Origin: Pedobacter helvus
GTDB lineage: Bacteria; Bacteroidota; Bacteroidia; Sphingobacteriales; Sphingobacteriaceae
Reading direction: 5' to 3'
NCBI RefSeq assembly: GCF_005925325.1
Contig: NZ_SRMP01000002.1
Location: 772,541 to 836,540 of the forward strand
Length of the DNA: 64,000 nucleotides
The notes under the pieces: generated by a model
What the model saw: the letters and a program-made list of their open reading frames with translations, nothing else
Databases searched by the model: none
What the model was told of the DNA's origin: nothing
Part shown: positions 9,201 through 18,555 of the stretch, piece after piece
Layout of the letters: every line of letters starts with the position of its first letter
Numbering within the stretch: the first letter of the stretch is position 1
Program-made: the position numbers and the translations under genes

Positions 9201-9757
9201 ATGCTGATCGTTTGCGTGCCACGGCTGGTACTCAAATCTTGGCGTTCTTTTAATAACCGATATTCTTCGTTAATTAATTCATCATTAAAAGCCAAGAATT
9301 TGATTTTATCTACCCTTCCTTTATCAGTTAAGAATTGCTGTTTTGCTGCTTCGAAGTTACCTGTTAAGCCTTTAGCCGCAATTTGTTTCATGTCCGAAAC
9401 CTTGGCTACGGCATAAGCCTTAACGCTATCGGCTTTCCTAGTTTGGTCTGGATTGTCATCTACCAGATCAATCAACTCATCCACCATGGGTAAAATCTTG
9501 TTGATGTTCTCATCGTAAGGATCACGATAGCTGTCTCTTTCTGTTAAAATAAAACCACGTAAAGATGCCTCCGCATGTAGCAGCCTAATCTCCAAGCGCT
9601 CTGCTGTTTTGACAACATTTTGAGTGTGAGCAACCCATCCGTAGCTATCGTTCAATGATTTGATGCTGAGATAGGAAGCGCCAGCAGATATCAGTACGAA
9701 AATTAAAGTGATGGCAAAACCAGTAAGTATTTGCTGCTTAAAGGAAAGTTTGAGCAT
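6263..9757 (-). CDS. Large hybrid sensor histidine kinase (CHASE3-GAF-HisKA-HATPase-REC x3)
   Basis: Membrane sensor kinase. I chose the ATG at 9755-9757 (MLKLSFKQQILTGF), giving 1164 residues, because it begins at the first membrane helix; the open frame extends 42 codons further upstream with no family-like sequence. Order: TM1 (about 10-30), CHASE3-type periplasmic region (RLLHAEASLRGFILTERD), TM2 (about 185-205), GAF (about 250-400), a long glutamate-rich coiled coil (about 405-505), HisKA (NMSHELRTPLNSIL), HATPase_c (DSGIGI, GTGLGLSI), then three receivers with LDVMLPVMDG, LDLKLPDISG and MDIMMPEMDG. It is the first gene of the operon with cheR and the second hybrid kinase. The architecture suggests a phosphorelay with several outputs. 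Confidence 0.92.
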   Translation of the reverse strand: MLKLSFKQQILTGFAITLIFVLISAGASYLSIKSLNDSYGWVAHTQNVVKTAERLEIRLLHAEASLRGFILTERDSYRDPYDENINKILPMVDELIDLVDDNPDQTRKADSVKAYAVAKVSDMKQIAAKGLTGNFEAAKQQFLTDKGRVDKIKFLAFNDELINEEYRLLKERQDLSTSRGTQTISIIIVTSLIIFGLVLFLLKYIRRTFDEQKETEKQILTANRELEALSTKNEQHNWILSSEAKINEAMRGELDMDQLGANVVASICNLLNYPIGAFYLANRSQKTLKMRGGFAVENHMHDKKYHFGEGLVGQVALEKKIKVFHPVPENYLKISSGLGETTPTHLICIPVLFEDETIAVLEIGLTSAPTAVHLDFLQVVAHDIGVAVNSMVAKVKLQALFEKTQQQAEELTSQQEELRVTNEDLMHKTEELQASEEELRVQQEELQQANSELEEKAQLLEEKNISINQAKEAISLKAEELELSSKYKSEFLANMSHELRTPLNSILILARILKENKQDNLSEEQIKYAGVIHNAGSDLLALINDILDLSKIESGNVDLVIEQVRPSTIQSHTKSLFSEVANQKEINFEFKLADNLPETIATDQTRLEQIIKNLLSNAFKFTKAKGTITVEAGVAQKSQIKQNKSLLDNELDPIYFSVTDSGIGIPKDKLQVIFEAFQQEDGSTSRKYGGTGLGLSISRELANLLGGEIQLKSEVGVGSTFTLFIPQNLGNKRENKVALEAERETAVKYEERTAQSLQKEPTPFKKGDGNKLLIVEDDENFAEILKAYAIEKGFEPILAHSGDEGLELAISELPDAIVLDVMLPVMDGWSILKQLKANPATQHIPIHMMSAGDEKASKAKKEGAIGFLKKPVDKEKLDLAFELLSNQYTYDFNNVLVIEDQVLQSNELTEQLIKKGAKVSQAYTGSEARQMLEESNFDCIILDLKLPDISGLDLLDEIKSSPDTKDVPVIINTAMELDKDKMAHIMRYSQAMVLKSNKSNDRLLDEVSLFMNKLQADAPKTESTVKVTKEPKNYAPTIEKALKDKTILITDDDMRNIFALSSALQDYEIKVIIANNGVEALEKLEAHKEIDLVLMDIMMPEMDGYEAMRQIRSKRHLANLPVIALTAKAMKTDREKCMEAGASDYISKPVDIDKLLSMLRVWLS

Positions 9758-9893
9758 ATAAATCCTAATTAATAAATAGAAATTGAGGCTAAGATAATCA
9801 ATATAGGAGTAAAAGCTAATATCATAATCATCGCAACTTTTTATAACGATGGTAAAGCGTTTGTTTTTGTTAACTTTAGGCACTCAAAATAAT

Positions 9894-10253
9894 ATGAAAA
9901 CGATGAAACTATACGGTATCCCTAATTGTAATACAGTAAAGAAAGCGCAAGACTGGTTAAAAAATAACGGAAATGAATTTGAATTTCATGATTTTAAGAA
10001 GAAGGGTGTTACCGCCGAGAAATTAACGGAATGGTTCAATACTTTCGGATGGGAGAAAGTGATCAACAAAGCAGGTTTAACCTTTAAAAAATTGAGTAAG
10101 GAAGAGCAGGCTAACATCAATTCGGTTGATACGGTTGTTGCCTATTTAATGGAAAATACCAGTGCCATTAAAAGACCTATTGTAGAAATTGATGGCAAAG
10201 CAGTTTTGCTAGGCTTTAAAGAAGAAGAATATCAAGCTTTACTGACTAAGTAA
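9894..10253 (+). CDS. ArsC/Spx-family protein (arsenate reductase-like, YffB type)
   Basis: A 119-residue thioredoxin-fold protein starting MKTMKLYGIPNCNTVKKAQDWL. A single N-terminal Cys in PNCNTVKKA, the segment INKAGLTFKKL, and the C-terminal IKRPIVEIDGKAVLLGFKEEEY match the ArsC/YffB/Spx family. No CxxC of Spx is present, so the YffB-like branch of uncharacterised glutathione- or thiol-dependent reductases fits best. I start at 9894, because the longer frame back to 9849 adds residues unlike the family and overlaps a TAacTTTA box at 9871-9878. It is divergent from the large kinase. Confidence 0.85.
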   Translation: MKTMKLYGIPNCNTVKKAQDWLKNNGNEFEFHDFKKKGVTAEKLTEWFNTFGWEKVINKAGLTFKKLSKEEQANINSVDTVVAYLMENTSAIKRPIVEIDGKAVLLGFKEEEYQALLTK

Positions 10254-10313
10254 TGGGCTTGTTAAATTTTGTTAAAACGATTAGATAGCAGTTTAAGTAA
10301 CTTACATTTGACT

Positions 10314-11036
10314 ATGTTGAAGAAGCTATATTTATTGGGGTTTTTATTGTTGCCTTTGGTTACATTGGCGCAAAACACTACTTATATTACGGGTAATGTT
10401 TTTGATAATGATCAGCGCAGCTCTGCTTTGCAAGGCGTTGCAGTAAGGAATTTAAGTACAAAGGCCTTAGTAGTAACCGATAAAGATGGCCGCTATGCCC
10501 TGCCCGCTAAAACTGGAGACCTTGTTTCTTTTGGGTTGATGGGCTACAAAACAGACACCGTTTACTTAACTAATCTTTTTGCAAAAAATATCTATTTAAG
10601 GGCCGATGTAAATACCTTAAATACGGTGAATGTTACCACTGCTAAAGTTTCTCCCTTGTTAGATACCAAAGATCCAGAGGCTGTTGCAGCGAGAAGGGTA
10701 GATGCATCAAAAAATAGAGGTGGATTACGTTTGAACCTAGGTTACGGTAAATGGCGCAGACAACAGGCTAAAGAAGCTGAGCTAGAAGAAGCGGCAGAGA
10801 TTAATGAAGAAATTTCTAAAAACTTTAATAGAGCCACTATCCAGAAATTGGTTGCTTATAAAGAGAAAGACCTCGACGATTATATTGGGATGTATCGCCC
10901 AACGGTAGAGCAAATTAAAGCAGAAACACCATTCAATTACACCTATTATATTGCTACTACGTTTAATGAGTGGAAAAAGCTTCCGGCTGAGTCGAGAAAA
11001 ATGCCTGCTTTACCTAAGCTAAAAGGTAATCCTTAA
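10314..11036 (+). CDS. Secreted protein with carboxypeptidase-regulatory-like domain
   Basis: Function unknown. A clear signal peptide ([20 protein letters not shown]) precedes a CarboxypepD_reg-like beta-sandwich (about 22-105; ITGNVFD...LQGVAVRN...[15 protein letters not shown]...GYKTDTVYL). The C-terminal half is charged and helical ([16 protein letters not shown]). The start at 10314 is fixed by the signal peptide. A TAcaTTTG box at 10303-10310 ends only three bases before this ATG, suggesting a leaderless transcript. The protein lacks a TonB plug or barrel, so it is not a receptor; it is probably periplasmic. It sits directly before the M1 peptidase gene. Confidence 0.75.
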   Translation: MLKKLYLLGFLLLPLVTLAQNTTYITGNVFDNDQRSSALQGVAVRNLSTKALVVTDKDGRYALPAKTGDLVSFGLMGYKTDTVYLTNLFAKNIYLRADVNTLNTVNVTTAKVSPLLDTKDPEAVAARRVDASKNRGGLRLNLGYGKWRRQQAKEAELEEAAEINEEISKNFNRATIQKLVAYKEKDLDDYIGMYRPTVEQIKAETPFNYTYYIATTFNEWKKLPAESRKMPALPKLKGNP

Positions 11037-11109
11037 TTTCAGTAATATTCATGTGCTATTTTTGAAAATTGTTGCTTTTCAAATTACCTTAGCACTAAAA
11101 TCATCAAAC

Positions 11110-13080
11110 ATGCAAAAAACATTCTTGAAAACCTTAGCGGTTATGCTAACCGTTTTATATGGGCAGTTATCTTTTGCCCAAGAAAAAGCAGTCAGTAAAT
11201 ATGTGCCAGAAGAGGCTTTTAGCCCTTTGTTCTACACTCAAAATGGTAACGAGTACCGTTCTGCAAGTGGTGCACCAGGACCGAAATATTGGCAAAATCG
11301 CGTAGACTATAACATTAGCGCCAGCTTAGACGAAGCTACCAATAAAGTTAAGGCTACTATTACCATTACGTACAAAAATAATAGCCCAGAGAAACTGCCT
11401 TATTTGTGGTTGCAACTAGACCAAAATTCATTTAAAGCTGATTCTCGTGGTTTGGCAATTACGCCTGCTAAAAGTAGATACGGTGCGCAAGGCGAGAAAT
11501 TTAGTGGCGGTTACAATATCACCAACTTATCAGTCTCGCAAAAAGCAAAGCCTGTTAAATTTACTTCTTTGGTTGAAGATACACGTATGCAAATCCGCTT
11601 AGACCAACCCATGGCTGCAAATGGCGATGTTGCGGTAATCAAAATGGATTATGTGTATGAAATTCCGGTATTAGGCTCAGATAGAACTGGACACTTAACC
11701 ACCAAGAATGGTGAAATTTTCGCTGTTGCACAATGGTTTCCTCGTATGAGTGTTTATGATGATATTTTGGGATGGAATACTTTGCCTTACTGGGGCGCAG
11801 GTGAGTTCTATTGCGAATATGGTGACATCACTTTCGATGTTACTGCTCCGGCAAGTCACATTGTGATGGGTTCTGGAGAATTGCTAAATCCTCAAGAGGT
11901 ATTTACAGCCGAGCAATTGAAACGTTGGAACGAAGCAAAAAATAGCGATAAAACAGTACACATCAGATCTGAAGCAGAAGTAACCGACCCAAAATCTCGC
12001 CCTGCAAAAGACAAATTGACATGGAAGTTTAAAATGACCAACACTCGTGATGCGGCTTGGGCTTCTTCAAAAGCTTTTGTTTTAGATGCGGCACGTATCA
12101 ACTTACCTAGCGGTAAAAAATCGTTAGCTGTTTCTGCACATCCGGTAGAAAGTAATGGTCAAGATAGTTACGGAAGAGGGGTAGAGTATGTAAAAGCTTC
12201 TATCGAGCATTATTCGAAAATGTGGTACGAATATCCGTATCCAATGGCGGTAAACGTGGCTACCAATATTGGAGGTATGGAATATCCAGGTATTGTTTTC
12301 TGCGGTTGGAAAGCTAAAAAAGGTGATGCTTGGGGTGTAATTGACCACGAGTTTGGCCACATTTGGTTCCCAATGATTGTAGGTTCTAACGAACGTAAAT
12401 TCGGTTGGATGGACGAAGGTTTCAATACCTTTATCAACGATTTATCGAGTACAGAATTTAACAACGGCGAGTACAAGCCACGTCAAATGAACATGAATGC
12501 TATCGGTAAAGCTATTATTGGTAATCCTAAATTTGAAAACATCATGTTAATGCCTGATGGCATGGCAGAAAACAACATCGGTTACAATTTATATTATAAA
12601 CCAAGTTGGGGCTTACATATTTTAAGAGATCAGATTTTAGGTAAAGATCGCTTTGATTTCGCTTTCAGACAATATATCAAAGATTGGGCTTACAAACACC
12701 CAACGCCTTTTGATTTCTTCCGCACCATGGAAAATGCTGCCGGAGAAGATTTAAGTTGGTTCTGGAAAAGCTGGTTCTTAAATAACTGGAGAATGGATCA
12801 GGGGATATCTGAAGTAAAAGAAGTGAAAAACAATGGTGCCATCGCTGCTTACAATATCAAGGTAGAGAACTTAGACAAAATGCCGATGCCAATTATCCTA
12901 GGTATCAAAACTAAAAGTGGTAAAACGGATATCGTTAAAGTAGCTGCTGATGTTTGGATGAAAAATACCAGCTGGATTGTTCGATACCCAACAACAGAAG
13001 AAGTGGTAGAAGTGGTGTTAGATCCGCAACAGGTATTGCCAGATAGCAACACAGATAACAACAAATGGACTGGTAATTAA
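11110..13080 (+). CDS. M1-family zinc metallopeptidase (secreted)
   Basis: A probable aminopeptidase of 656 residues. The signal peptide [24 protein letters not shown] selects the ATG at 11110. The zinc site HEFGH (about 413-417) with the third ligand Glu of WMDEGFN (about 436) gives the HExxH-x18-E pattern of M1. The exopeptidase motif appears as GGMEYPG (about 395-401), a variant of GAMEN. An N-terminal beta-saddle precedes it. The C-terminal part (about 570-656) is beta-rich and ends without a T9SS sorting domain, so a periplasmic location is likely. It likely trims peptides for uptake. A terminator follows at 13100. Confidence 0.92.
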   Translation: MQKTFLKTLAVMLTVLYGQLSFAQEKAVSKYVPEEAFSPLFYTQNGNEYRSASGAPGPKYWQNRVDYNISASLDEATNKVKATITITYKNNSPEKLPYLWLQLDQNSFKADSRGLAITPAKSRYGAQGEKFSGGYNITNLSVSQKAKPVKFTSLVEDTRMQIRLDQPMAANGDVAVIKMDYVYEIPVLGSDRTGHLTTKNGEIFAVAQWFPRMSVYDDILGWNTLPYWGAGEFYCEYGDITFDVTAPASHIVMGSGELLNPQEVFTAEQLKRWNEAKNSDKTVHIRSEAEVTDPKSRPAKDKLTWKFKMTNTRDAAWASSKAFVLDAARINLPSGKKSLAVSAHPVESNGQDSYGRGVEYVKASIEHYSKMWYEYPYPMAVNVATNIGGMEYPGIVFCGWKAKKGDAWGVIDHEFGHIWFPMIVGSNERKFGWMDEGFNTFINDLSSTEFNNGEYKPRQMNMNAIGKAIIGNPKFENIMLMPDGMAENNIGYNLYYKPSWGLHILRDQILGKDRFDFAFRQYIKDWAYKHPTPFDFFRTMENAAGEDLSWFWKSWFLNNWRMDQGISEVKEVKNNGAIAAYNIKVENLDKMPMPIILGIKTKSGKTDIVKVAADVWMKNTSWIVRYPTTEEVVEVVLDPQQVLPDSNTDNNKWTGN

Positions 13081-13099
13081 ACCAGTTGAAAAATACCAG

Positions 13100-13131
13100 A
13101 AACTCGTGAGTGAAAGCTTACGGGTTTTTTT
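13100..13131 (+). terminator. Terminator after the M1 peptidase gene
   Basis: AAACTCGTGAG (13100-13110) pairs, with G-T pairs, with CTTACGGGTTT (13117-13127) over a 6-base loop, running into a T tract to 13131. Confidence 0.8.
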
Positions 13132-13143
13132 ACGCTCGAACTA

Positions 13144-13412
13144 ATAAGCCCCGGGTTAAAACCGCGGGGCTATAAAATAACCTATCCGTTCATCGTTCGT
13201 CATCCTTTCCTAATGCCGTCATCCTGAATTTAGTTCAGGATCTTAAAGCGCTAGTATTTACACGCTGTTATTATTCCTCTGATGTTATCTGAGCAAGCTC
13301 TCTCCTTTTCAAGGAGAGGGTTATGGAGAGGTTCACCTATGGTCGGTGTTATCACCGTTACCATTTCGGAGCAGTATTTAGGTTGGTGATAACACCAATC
13401 TAAGGAGAAAGC
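13144..13412. repeat. Mosaic of intergenic palindromic repeat modules
   Basis: The 13081-13573 gap holds no gene. It contains in order: the hairpin AGCCCCGGGTTAAAACCGCGGGGCT (as two arms around TTAAAA, 13147-13171), a GTCATCCTGA...TCAGGATCTTAAAGCG module (about 13206-13260), a CTCTCC/GGAGAG inverted repeat (about 13300-13334), and a GGTGTTATCACC ... GGTGATAACACC module (about 13336-13410). The same modules recur at 18.6, 25.4, 29.2, 31.1, 35.3 and 36.8 kb. Confidence 0.8.
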
Positions 13413-13573
13413 GGAACAGAAAATCCTCTCTAGGGCTACGAAAATCTTCAACATCGCTAACCGTCTCTATTTTTTTAAAATATTTTCTAAAAAGTTGTCA
13501 CATTTTATTTCCGCTTGCGTCTTATCGTTTGTAGGTTCAATTCTACACCTACAGTAAACCAAAAAGACATCAA

Positions 13574-16384
13574 ATGAAAAGGAATTTAATTTTTGTTCTC
13601 TTCTGCTTATTATCTACGAAAGTCTTCGCACAAAACCAGCGTCTAACAGGAAAAGTACAAGCTGCTCATAATAACGAAGCTATCGGTTATGCTGCAGTAC
13701 TGCTAACAGAACAGTCGGACTCTACCAAAAGAAGTGGAGCCTTAACCAGTTTTAATGGCGAATTTTTGCTGAAGGATTTAAAAAATGGGAAGTATATCCT
13801 TAAAATCTCTGCATTAGGTTATAAAACCTTGGTTAAACCAGTGGAAATTGCTTCAGCAAATGTAGAATTAGGTACCTTGAAGATGGATGAAGATGCGCTT
13901 TCCTTAAAAGAAGTTAATGTAACCGGGCAGCAAGCTAATGTTAAAATTAAGCCAGACACCATCGAATACAATGCAACTGCTTTTAAAACGCAACCCAATG
14001 CTGCCGTAGAAGAATTGCTGAAAAAGTTGCCTGGAGTAGAAGTAGATCGTGATGGCAACATCTTGGTGCAAGGCCAAAAGGTAACTCGGTTAACGGTTGA
14101 TGGCAAAGATTTCTTCGGAACCGATCCAAAAACGGCTACCAAGAATTTACCAGCAGATGCAATTGCAAAAGTTCAGGTGGTAGATAGTAAAACGCAGGAA
14201 GCCAAAGCTACAGGTATCGACGACGGTCAGCGAGAGAAAGTGCTAAACCTCACTATCAAAGAAGATAAGAAACGAGGTTGGTTTGGCAATGCCAATTTAG
14301 CTGGCGGAACAACAGACCGCTACAACAGTTATTTAAGCGCCAACCATTTCAACAAAAATTTGCAGTTTGCAGTACTCGGAATGAGCAATAACATCAGCAA
14401 CGCTAGTTTCCAGTTCGAAGATTTAAATAGTTTTACTGGGGGAAATATCGGAAACATTTTTGCTCCGCCCGCTGGAGGCAGTTTCTCTATTAACGTAAAT
14501 AATGGGCGCACTACAATTGGAGGTTCTGGAGTGTTTGATAATAGTGCCATAGGCGAAGTAACCACACATAGTGGCGGTGTAAACTATAGCAACAGTTGGG
14601 GCAAGAATAATAAGCTCGCTATTAGCGGTAGCTACTTTACTTATTTTTCTAAGGGACTTGGCAATCGGTTTTCGAATGTGCAAGATGTAAACCAAACAGA
14701 TGTTTTGAGAACCGATGAAAACTCCATTAGAGATTCGGACAACCAAGCACATCGTTTCAATTTCAAAGCCGAATATCATCCAGACTCGTTAACCGATATC
14801 ACCTTTAGGCCAAACATCATCCTTAATTACACCAGAAATATCAACAACCGGAAATTTGCATCTTCGTTTGATAATGAAGGCAAAGTGAATGATGGAACTC
14901 AATACCTCAATCAGAAAAATAGCACTCCGGCGCTGTTTGGTGAGTTTTCTGCATTGCGCCGATTAAAGAATGGCTCGGTATCATTAAGGTTAAACGGTAC
15001 ACAAAATACTTTCAACTCTAATTGGATCAATAAATCATTGATGAATACCTACGAGACTGGTGCCGCCGCCGCTGATGAATTAAACCAAAGTGCCAGCCAA
15101 GAAAATGTATCCAAAACCTATACAGTCGGCTTAAACTACATGCGCCAACTCAATAAAAAATGGAGCGCTAACGTGGGTTACATGTATAACCAGAGCAATG
15201 TAGATGCTGAACAAGTTACGCTAGATTATAATCCACTTACGGATAGATATGAAACTATTGTTCCTGATTTTTCTAGTAGTATTGATAATAAGAATTGGCT
15301 ACAGAGTGCCAGATTTGGTTTTATTTACACCCGTACCCAATGGACCTATAATTTTGGTTTCGGCTTACAGGAAACTGGTTTAGATGCTACCACGTTTAGC
15401 AATGCAGCTACAAATGCAAATAACTTAGAGAAAAAGTACTACAATGTTTTGCCACGCGTGAGTATCAATTTTAAGAACAAGGCAAACCATACCTTACAGA
15501 TCAATTACAACTCGTCGGTTAATTTGCCATCGGTTAACGATTTGCAGCCCGTACAGAATAACAGTAACCCATTGTATCAAAGAATAGGAAATCCGAACCT
15601 GGATGCGACTAAAAGTCATCGGATGGCCATCAATTTTAATACATTTAGTGCCGATAATAATAAATACTGGAATGGATATTTCTTAGTTAACTATGCCTTT
15701 GATGCTATTGGAAACAGTGTGCGTAACATCAATGGCGTGCAAGAAGTACAGCCTGTAAATGTGGATGGCAATTATTTCTTCAATACGGGAACATTTTTTG
15801 GTCAGCCTACTAAAATTAAAGGTTTAAGAATGGGTTACGGACTTAACCTTTATGGATCACATATTTCCTCATACATCAATGCCGAAAAAAATGTAACCAA
15901 TAGATATAACATAGGGCCAAATACTAATTTCAGTTATGATATTGATGAGAAGCTGAATACAAGCATTTACCTTGGCGTGCAATACAGTAGAGTGAGCAAT
16001 TCGTTACCATCAGCCATTGACAATAAGTTTTTCAGTTTCTTAAACAATGCCAGTGTTAGCTGGGAGTTTGTCAAAAACATGCGTATCAATGCCGAATTAC
16101 AGCATAATGGTACAGCGGGCAGGGCCGATGGTTTCAATAACAATGTGTTCTTGCTAAATGCGGGTTTAGAACAATACATGATGAAGCGTAGAATTACCTT
16201 ATCGCTGAGAGGTTTCGATATCCTAAATCAAAATACCAATATAGATAGGATCATCAATGGCAGTAGAACTGAGGATTTGCGTTTCAATACCATTAATAGG
16301 TATTTCTACATGTCGTTAAATTACAAGATCACTAAAGCCGGGGCTACAAATACAAGGTCAAACCCTAGAAATACGGTAGGATAG
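13574..16384 (+). CDS. Outer-membrane beta-barrel protein, TonB-dependent-receptor-like, with N-terminal regulatory domain
   Basis: A 936-residue outer-membrane protein. Signal peptide MKRNLIFVLFCLLSTKVFAQ; CarboxypepD_reg-like domain (about 22-110; LTGKVQAAHNNEAIGYAAVLL...GYKTLVKPV); plug-like region (about 115-235; EVNVTGQQ, PDTIEYNATAFKTQPNAAVEELLKKLPGVEV, LTVDGKDFFG, AIAKVQVVD); then a long Asn/Tyr-rich barrel to residue 936 ending in alternating hydrophobic strands (YFYMSLNYKITK). This is the OMP_b-brl_3 arrangement of Bacteroidetes. No SusD partner is next to it, so a role in glycan uptake is not supported. Substrate unknown. It has no obvious operon partner. Confidence 0.88.
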   Translation: MKRNLIFVLFCLLSTKVFAQNQRLTGKVQAAHNNEAIGYAAVLLTEQSDSTKRSGALTSFNGEFLLKDLKNGKYILKISALGYKTLVKPVEIASANVELGTLKMDEDALSLKEVNVTGQQANVKIKPDTIEYNATAFKTQPNAAVEELLKKLPGVEVDRDGNILVQGQKVTRLTVDGKDFFGTDPKTATKNLPADAIAKVQVVDSKTQEAKATGIDDGQREKVLNLTIKEDKKRGWFGNANLAGGTTDRYNSYLSANHFNKNLQFAVLGMSNNISNASFQFEDLNSFTGGNIGNIFAPPAGGSFSINVNNGRTTIGGSGVFDNSAIGEVTTHSGGVNYSNSWGKNNKLAISGSYFTYFSKGLGNRFSNVQDVNQTDVLRTDENSIRDSDNQAHRFNFKAEYHPDSLTDITFRPNIILNYTRNINNRKFASSFDNEGKVNDGTQYLNQKNSTPALFGEFSALRRLKNGSVSLRLNGTQNTFNSNWINKSLMNTYETGAAAADELNQSASQENVSKTYTVGLNYMRQLNKKWSANVGYMYNQSNVDAEQVTLDYNPLTDRYETIVPDFSSSIDNKNWLQSARFGFIYTRTQWTYNFGFGLQETGLDATTFSNAATNANNLEKKYYNVLPRVSINFKNKANHTLQINYNSSVNLPSVNDLQPVQNNSNPLYQRIGNPNLDATKSHRMAINFNTFSADNNKYWNGYFLVNYAFDAIGNSVRNINGVQEVQPVNVDGNYFFNTGTFFGQPTKIKGLRMGYGLNLYGSHISSYINAEKNVTNRYNIGPNTNFSYDIDEKLNTSIYLGVQYSRVSNSLPSAIDNKFFSFLNNASVSWEFVKNMRINAELQHNGTAGRADGFNNNVFLLNAGLEQYMMKRRITLSLRGFDILNQNTNIDRIINGSRTEDLRFNTINRYFYMSLNYKITKAGATNTRSNPRNTVG

Positions 16385-16570
16385 TGCTTTCTTATTATCA
16401 GTATGTATATTTGAAAATCACCAGTAACCAGTATAACAAACTATGCAAAGTGGGAATGCATGCTGGTTAAACTAAATTTTTTTGATAGCTATTGACATCT
16501 TCCAAAGACGTTGAAGGTTATGACGAAGCGCTGAAATATTAACGACCGGCTAAACAAACATCACTATAAA

Positions 16571-17551
16571 ATGAAAGTTGAGGACTTCAAAGCATTTGAC
16601 GGACAGCATTGCGAAACAACGGCAACAGGAACATTATTGCGACAACTTGGAATTGAACTTTCAGAGCCAATGCTGTTCGGGCTGGGGCAAGGCTTGGGTT
16701 TTATTTTCTGGAATATGAAAACAATGGATTTTCCGTTCATTGGCGGGCGGGTAAAGCCAGATTTATTAACTGAAAATTTAGCTAGAAATCTAAATCTCAA
16801 ATTGATAGTTAAGGAAACTTCATCGGCTCAAAAAGCTTGGGATAACGTAAAAGAGCTGATTGATCATGGACAAGTAGTTGGTTTAAAATTAGATTGTTTT
16901 CATTTAGAATATTTTTCACGTCCGTTTCATTTTGCGGGACATTATACTGCGCTTTATGGTTATGACAACGATGATGCTTTCTTGGTAGATACCAAGCAAC
17001 AAGGCGGATTAGTTAAAACGAGCTTGAAAAGTCTGGCATTGGCAAGAGCAGAAAAAGGCCCGATGTCTTCTAAAAATTTGTATTACACTCTGCATAAAAC
17101 AGACAAAGCATATGATCTGAAAACGGCGATAACCAATGCGATCAGAAATAATGCAATAGAGCATATCAATCCACCCATTACCAATATTGGTTACAAAGGA
17201 ATTTACAAAACAAGCGCCGAAATTGTCAAGTGGTTTAAGGCAAGTAAAGATATTGAAGGCGAATTTAAAACGGCCGCAATGCTGATGGAAAAAGCAGGAA
17301 CAGGTGGGGCACTATTCAGAAATTTGTACCGAGATTTTTTAAGAGAAAGTAGTGACTTGCTAAAAATTGACCAACTAAAAACTGGACACGAAGCATTTGT
17401 GGAAATTGCCGGTCTCTGGACTTCTATTGCTCAACTATTTGAGAAAGTGAGTGAAACAAAAGACTTAAAATATATTGAGCAGGCAGCAGCAATCTTAAAA
17501 ACCATATCAACCAAAGAAAAAAAGATAATGGAAATATTGGTGACAATATAG
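16571..17551 (+). CDS. BtrH N-terminal domain / DUF4872 protein
   Basis: A 326-residue cytoplasmic protein. The N-terminal half shows the BtrH_N pattern: FDGQHCETTATGTLLRQLGI (about 7-27), GLGQGLGFIF (about 35-45), a middle GQVVGLKLDCFHLEY and HFAGHYTALYGYDNDDAFLVDT (about 118-140). The helical C-terminal half (about 170-326) fits DUF4872. BtrH is an acyltransferase in butirosin synthesis; relatives elsewhere are scattered and mostly uncharacterised, often with a catalytic Cys (here in QHCETT). No biosynthetic cluster surrounds it, so the substrate is unknown. 16385-16570 shows nothing. A stand-alone gene. Confidence 0.8.
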   Translation: MKVEDFKAFDGQHCETTATGTLLRQLGIELSEPMLFGLGQGLGFIFWNMKTMDFPFIGGRVKPDLLTENLARNLNLKLIVKETSSAQKAWDNVKELIDHGQVVGLKLDCFHLEYFSRPFHFAGHYTALYGYDNDDAFLVDTKQQGGLVKTSLKSLALARAEKGPMSSKNLYYTLHKTDKAYDLKTAITNAIRNNAIEHINPPITNIGYKGIYKTSAEIVKWFKASKDIEGEFKTAAMLMEKAGTGGALFRNLYRDFLRESSDLLKIDQLKTGHEAFVEIAGLWTSIAQLFEKVSETKDLKYIEQAAAILKTISTKEKKIMEILVTI

Positions 17552-17653
17552 CAGGGTACTAAATATCGGTTATTAAGTGAAATCCTCCGCTCGTTAAACC
17601 AAAAAACTAAATTATTTACCAAATCAACTATAACAACAAAAAGCCATTTACAG

Positions 17654-18484
17654 ATGAACAAATTATTACTGTCATTTTGCGCTCTTTTATTTGTTTCTTG
17701 TGCAGTATTTAAAGGCGATAACAACCAACCTAAGGTGGTGATATTAGGCACGATACATTCCGGAGCAAAAAAAGTTAATTCAGATTCAATTTACAACGTA
17801 TTGTCGGGCTTTAAACCAGATATTATTCTTTTAGAATTGGAAAGCGGTGTTTTTGAAAAGGAGAATACTTTAAAAAAGGATTTTGACGGGCGAAATAGCA
17901 ACGAAATTCAAGCAGTTTTAGCCTATCAGCAAAAATACCCTAATGTTCAAATCAAACCTGCTGAGTTAGAAGGGCGAAATAACTATCGAAAAAATTTTGG
18001 GATATATTCGGAAGCTGGTTTTGTGTTTAAAAAAATCGACGAATTACAAACTCAGGGCAAACTGAGCAAGCAAGAGCATGCAGATTATTCGCAGTTTGAT
18101 CAATATTGGATCATGACTGAAGACATTGCCAAGCAGGATCTAAAAACTATTAACTCCGTACCATCAGATAAAATTGTAGACAGTTTGATGTTTTATCAAT
18201 ACGTTAAAACAAAGGAAATTGTAAATAACCACGATGAATTCGAAAACTATAAATTACTCAGCAGCAGAGCGAAGGCAGACACCATAACTTTTAGAGAATA
18301 TTATAACAGCTGGGCTGATTTTGAAGGAAGCTTTAGAAATGAAGCAATTGCAAAGAATGTATTAAAATGCCAAAAAGAAAATCCTACTAAAAAGATTATT
18401 CTATTAACTGGGTTTAAGCATCGCTTTTTCGTGAAAAAGTATTTAGCAAAACAGGGTTTAAATACAGCAGAATATTACAAATAA
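17654..18484 (+). CDS. Lipoprotein, possible TraB/TIKI-like fold
   Basis: A 276-residue lipoprotein with lipobox LFVSC (Cys16). After the anchor, VVILGTIHSG (about 28-37), DIILLELESG (about 55-64) and the C-terminal ILLTGFKHRFFVKKYL (about 253-268) resemble the GxxH ... E ... R/H pattern of TIKI/TraB and ChaN-like enzymes (metal-dependent hydrolase-like fold). The match is from motif order only. It could act at the outer membrane or periplasm; no substrate can be named. It lies 102 bases after the BtrH-like gene with an AT-rich gap, probably its own unit. Confidence 0.5.
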   Translation: MNKLLLSFCALLFVSCAVFKGDNNQPKVVILGTIHSGAKKVNSDSIYNVLSGFKPDIILLELESGVFEKENTLKKDFDGRNSNEIQAVLAYQQKYPNVQIKPAELEGRNNYRKNFGIYSEAGFVFKKIDELQTQGKLSKQEHADYSQFDQYWIMTEDIAKQDLKTINSVPSDKIVDSLMFYQYVKTKEIVNNHDEFENYKLLSSRAKADTITFREYYNSWADFEGSFRNEAIAKNVLKCQKENPTKKIILLTGFKHRFFVKKYLAKQGLNTAEYYK

Positions 18485-18555
18485 AAGCTACTTGTAAACA
18501 ATACACTGTCAGTAGGTCCCGATAAGTCGGGAAATAACTTGCCATCCTTTCCATT

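Noticed and set aside
13574..16384. SusC-type glycan receptor
   Set aside because: No SusD gene is adjacent and the barrel resembles the OMP_b-brl family.
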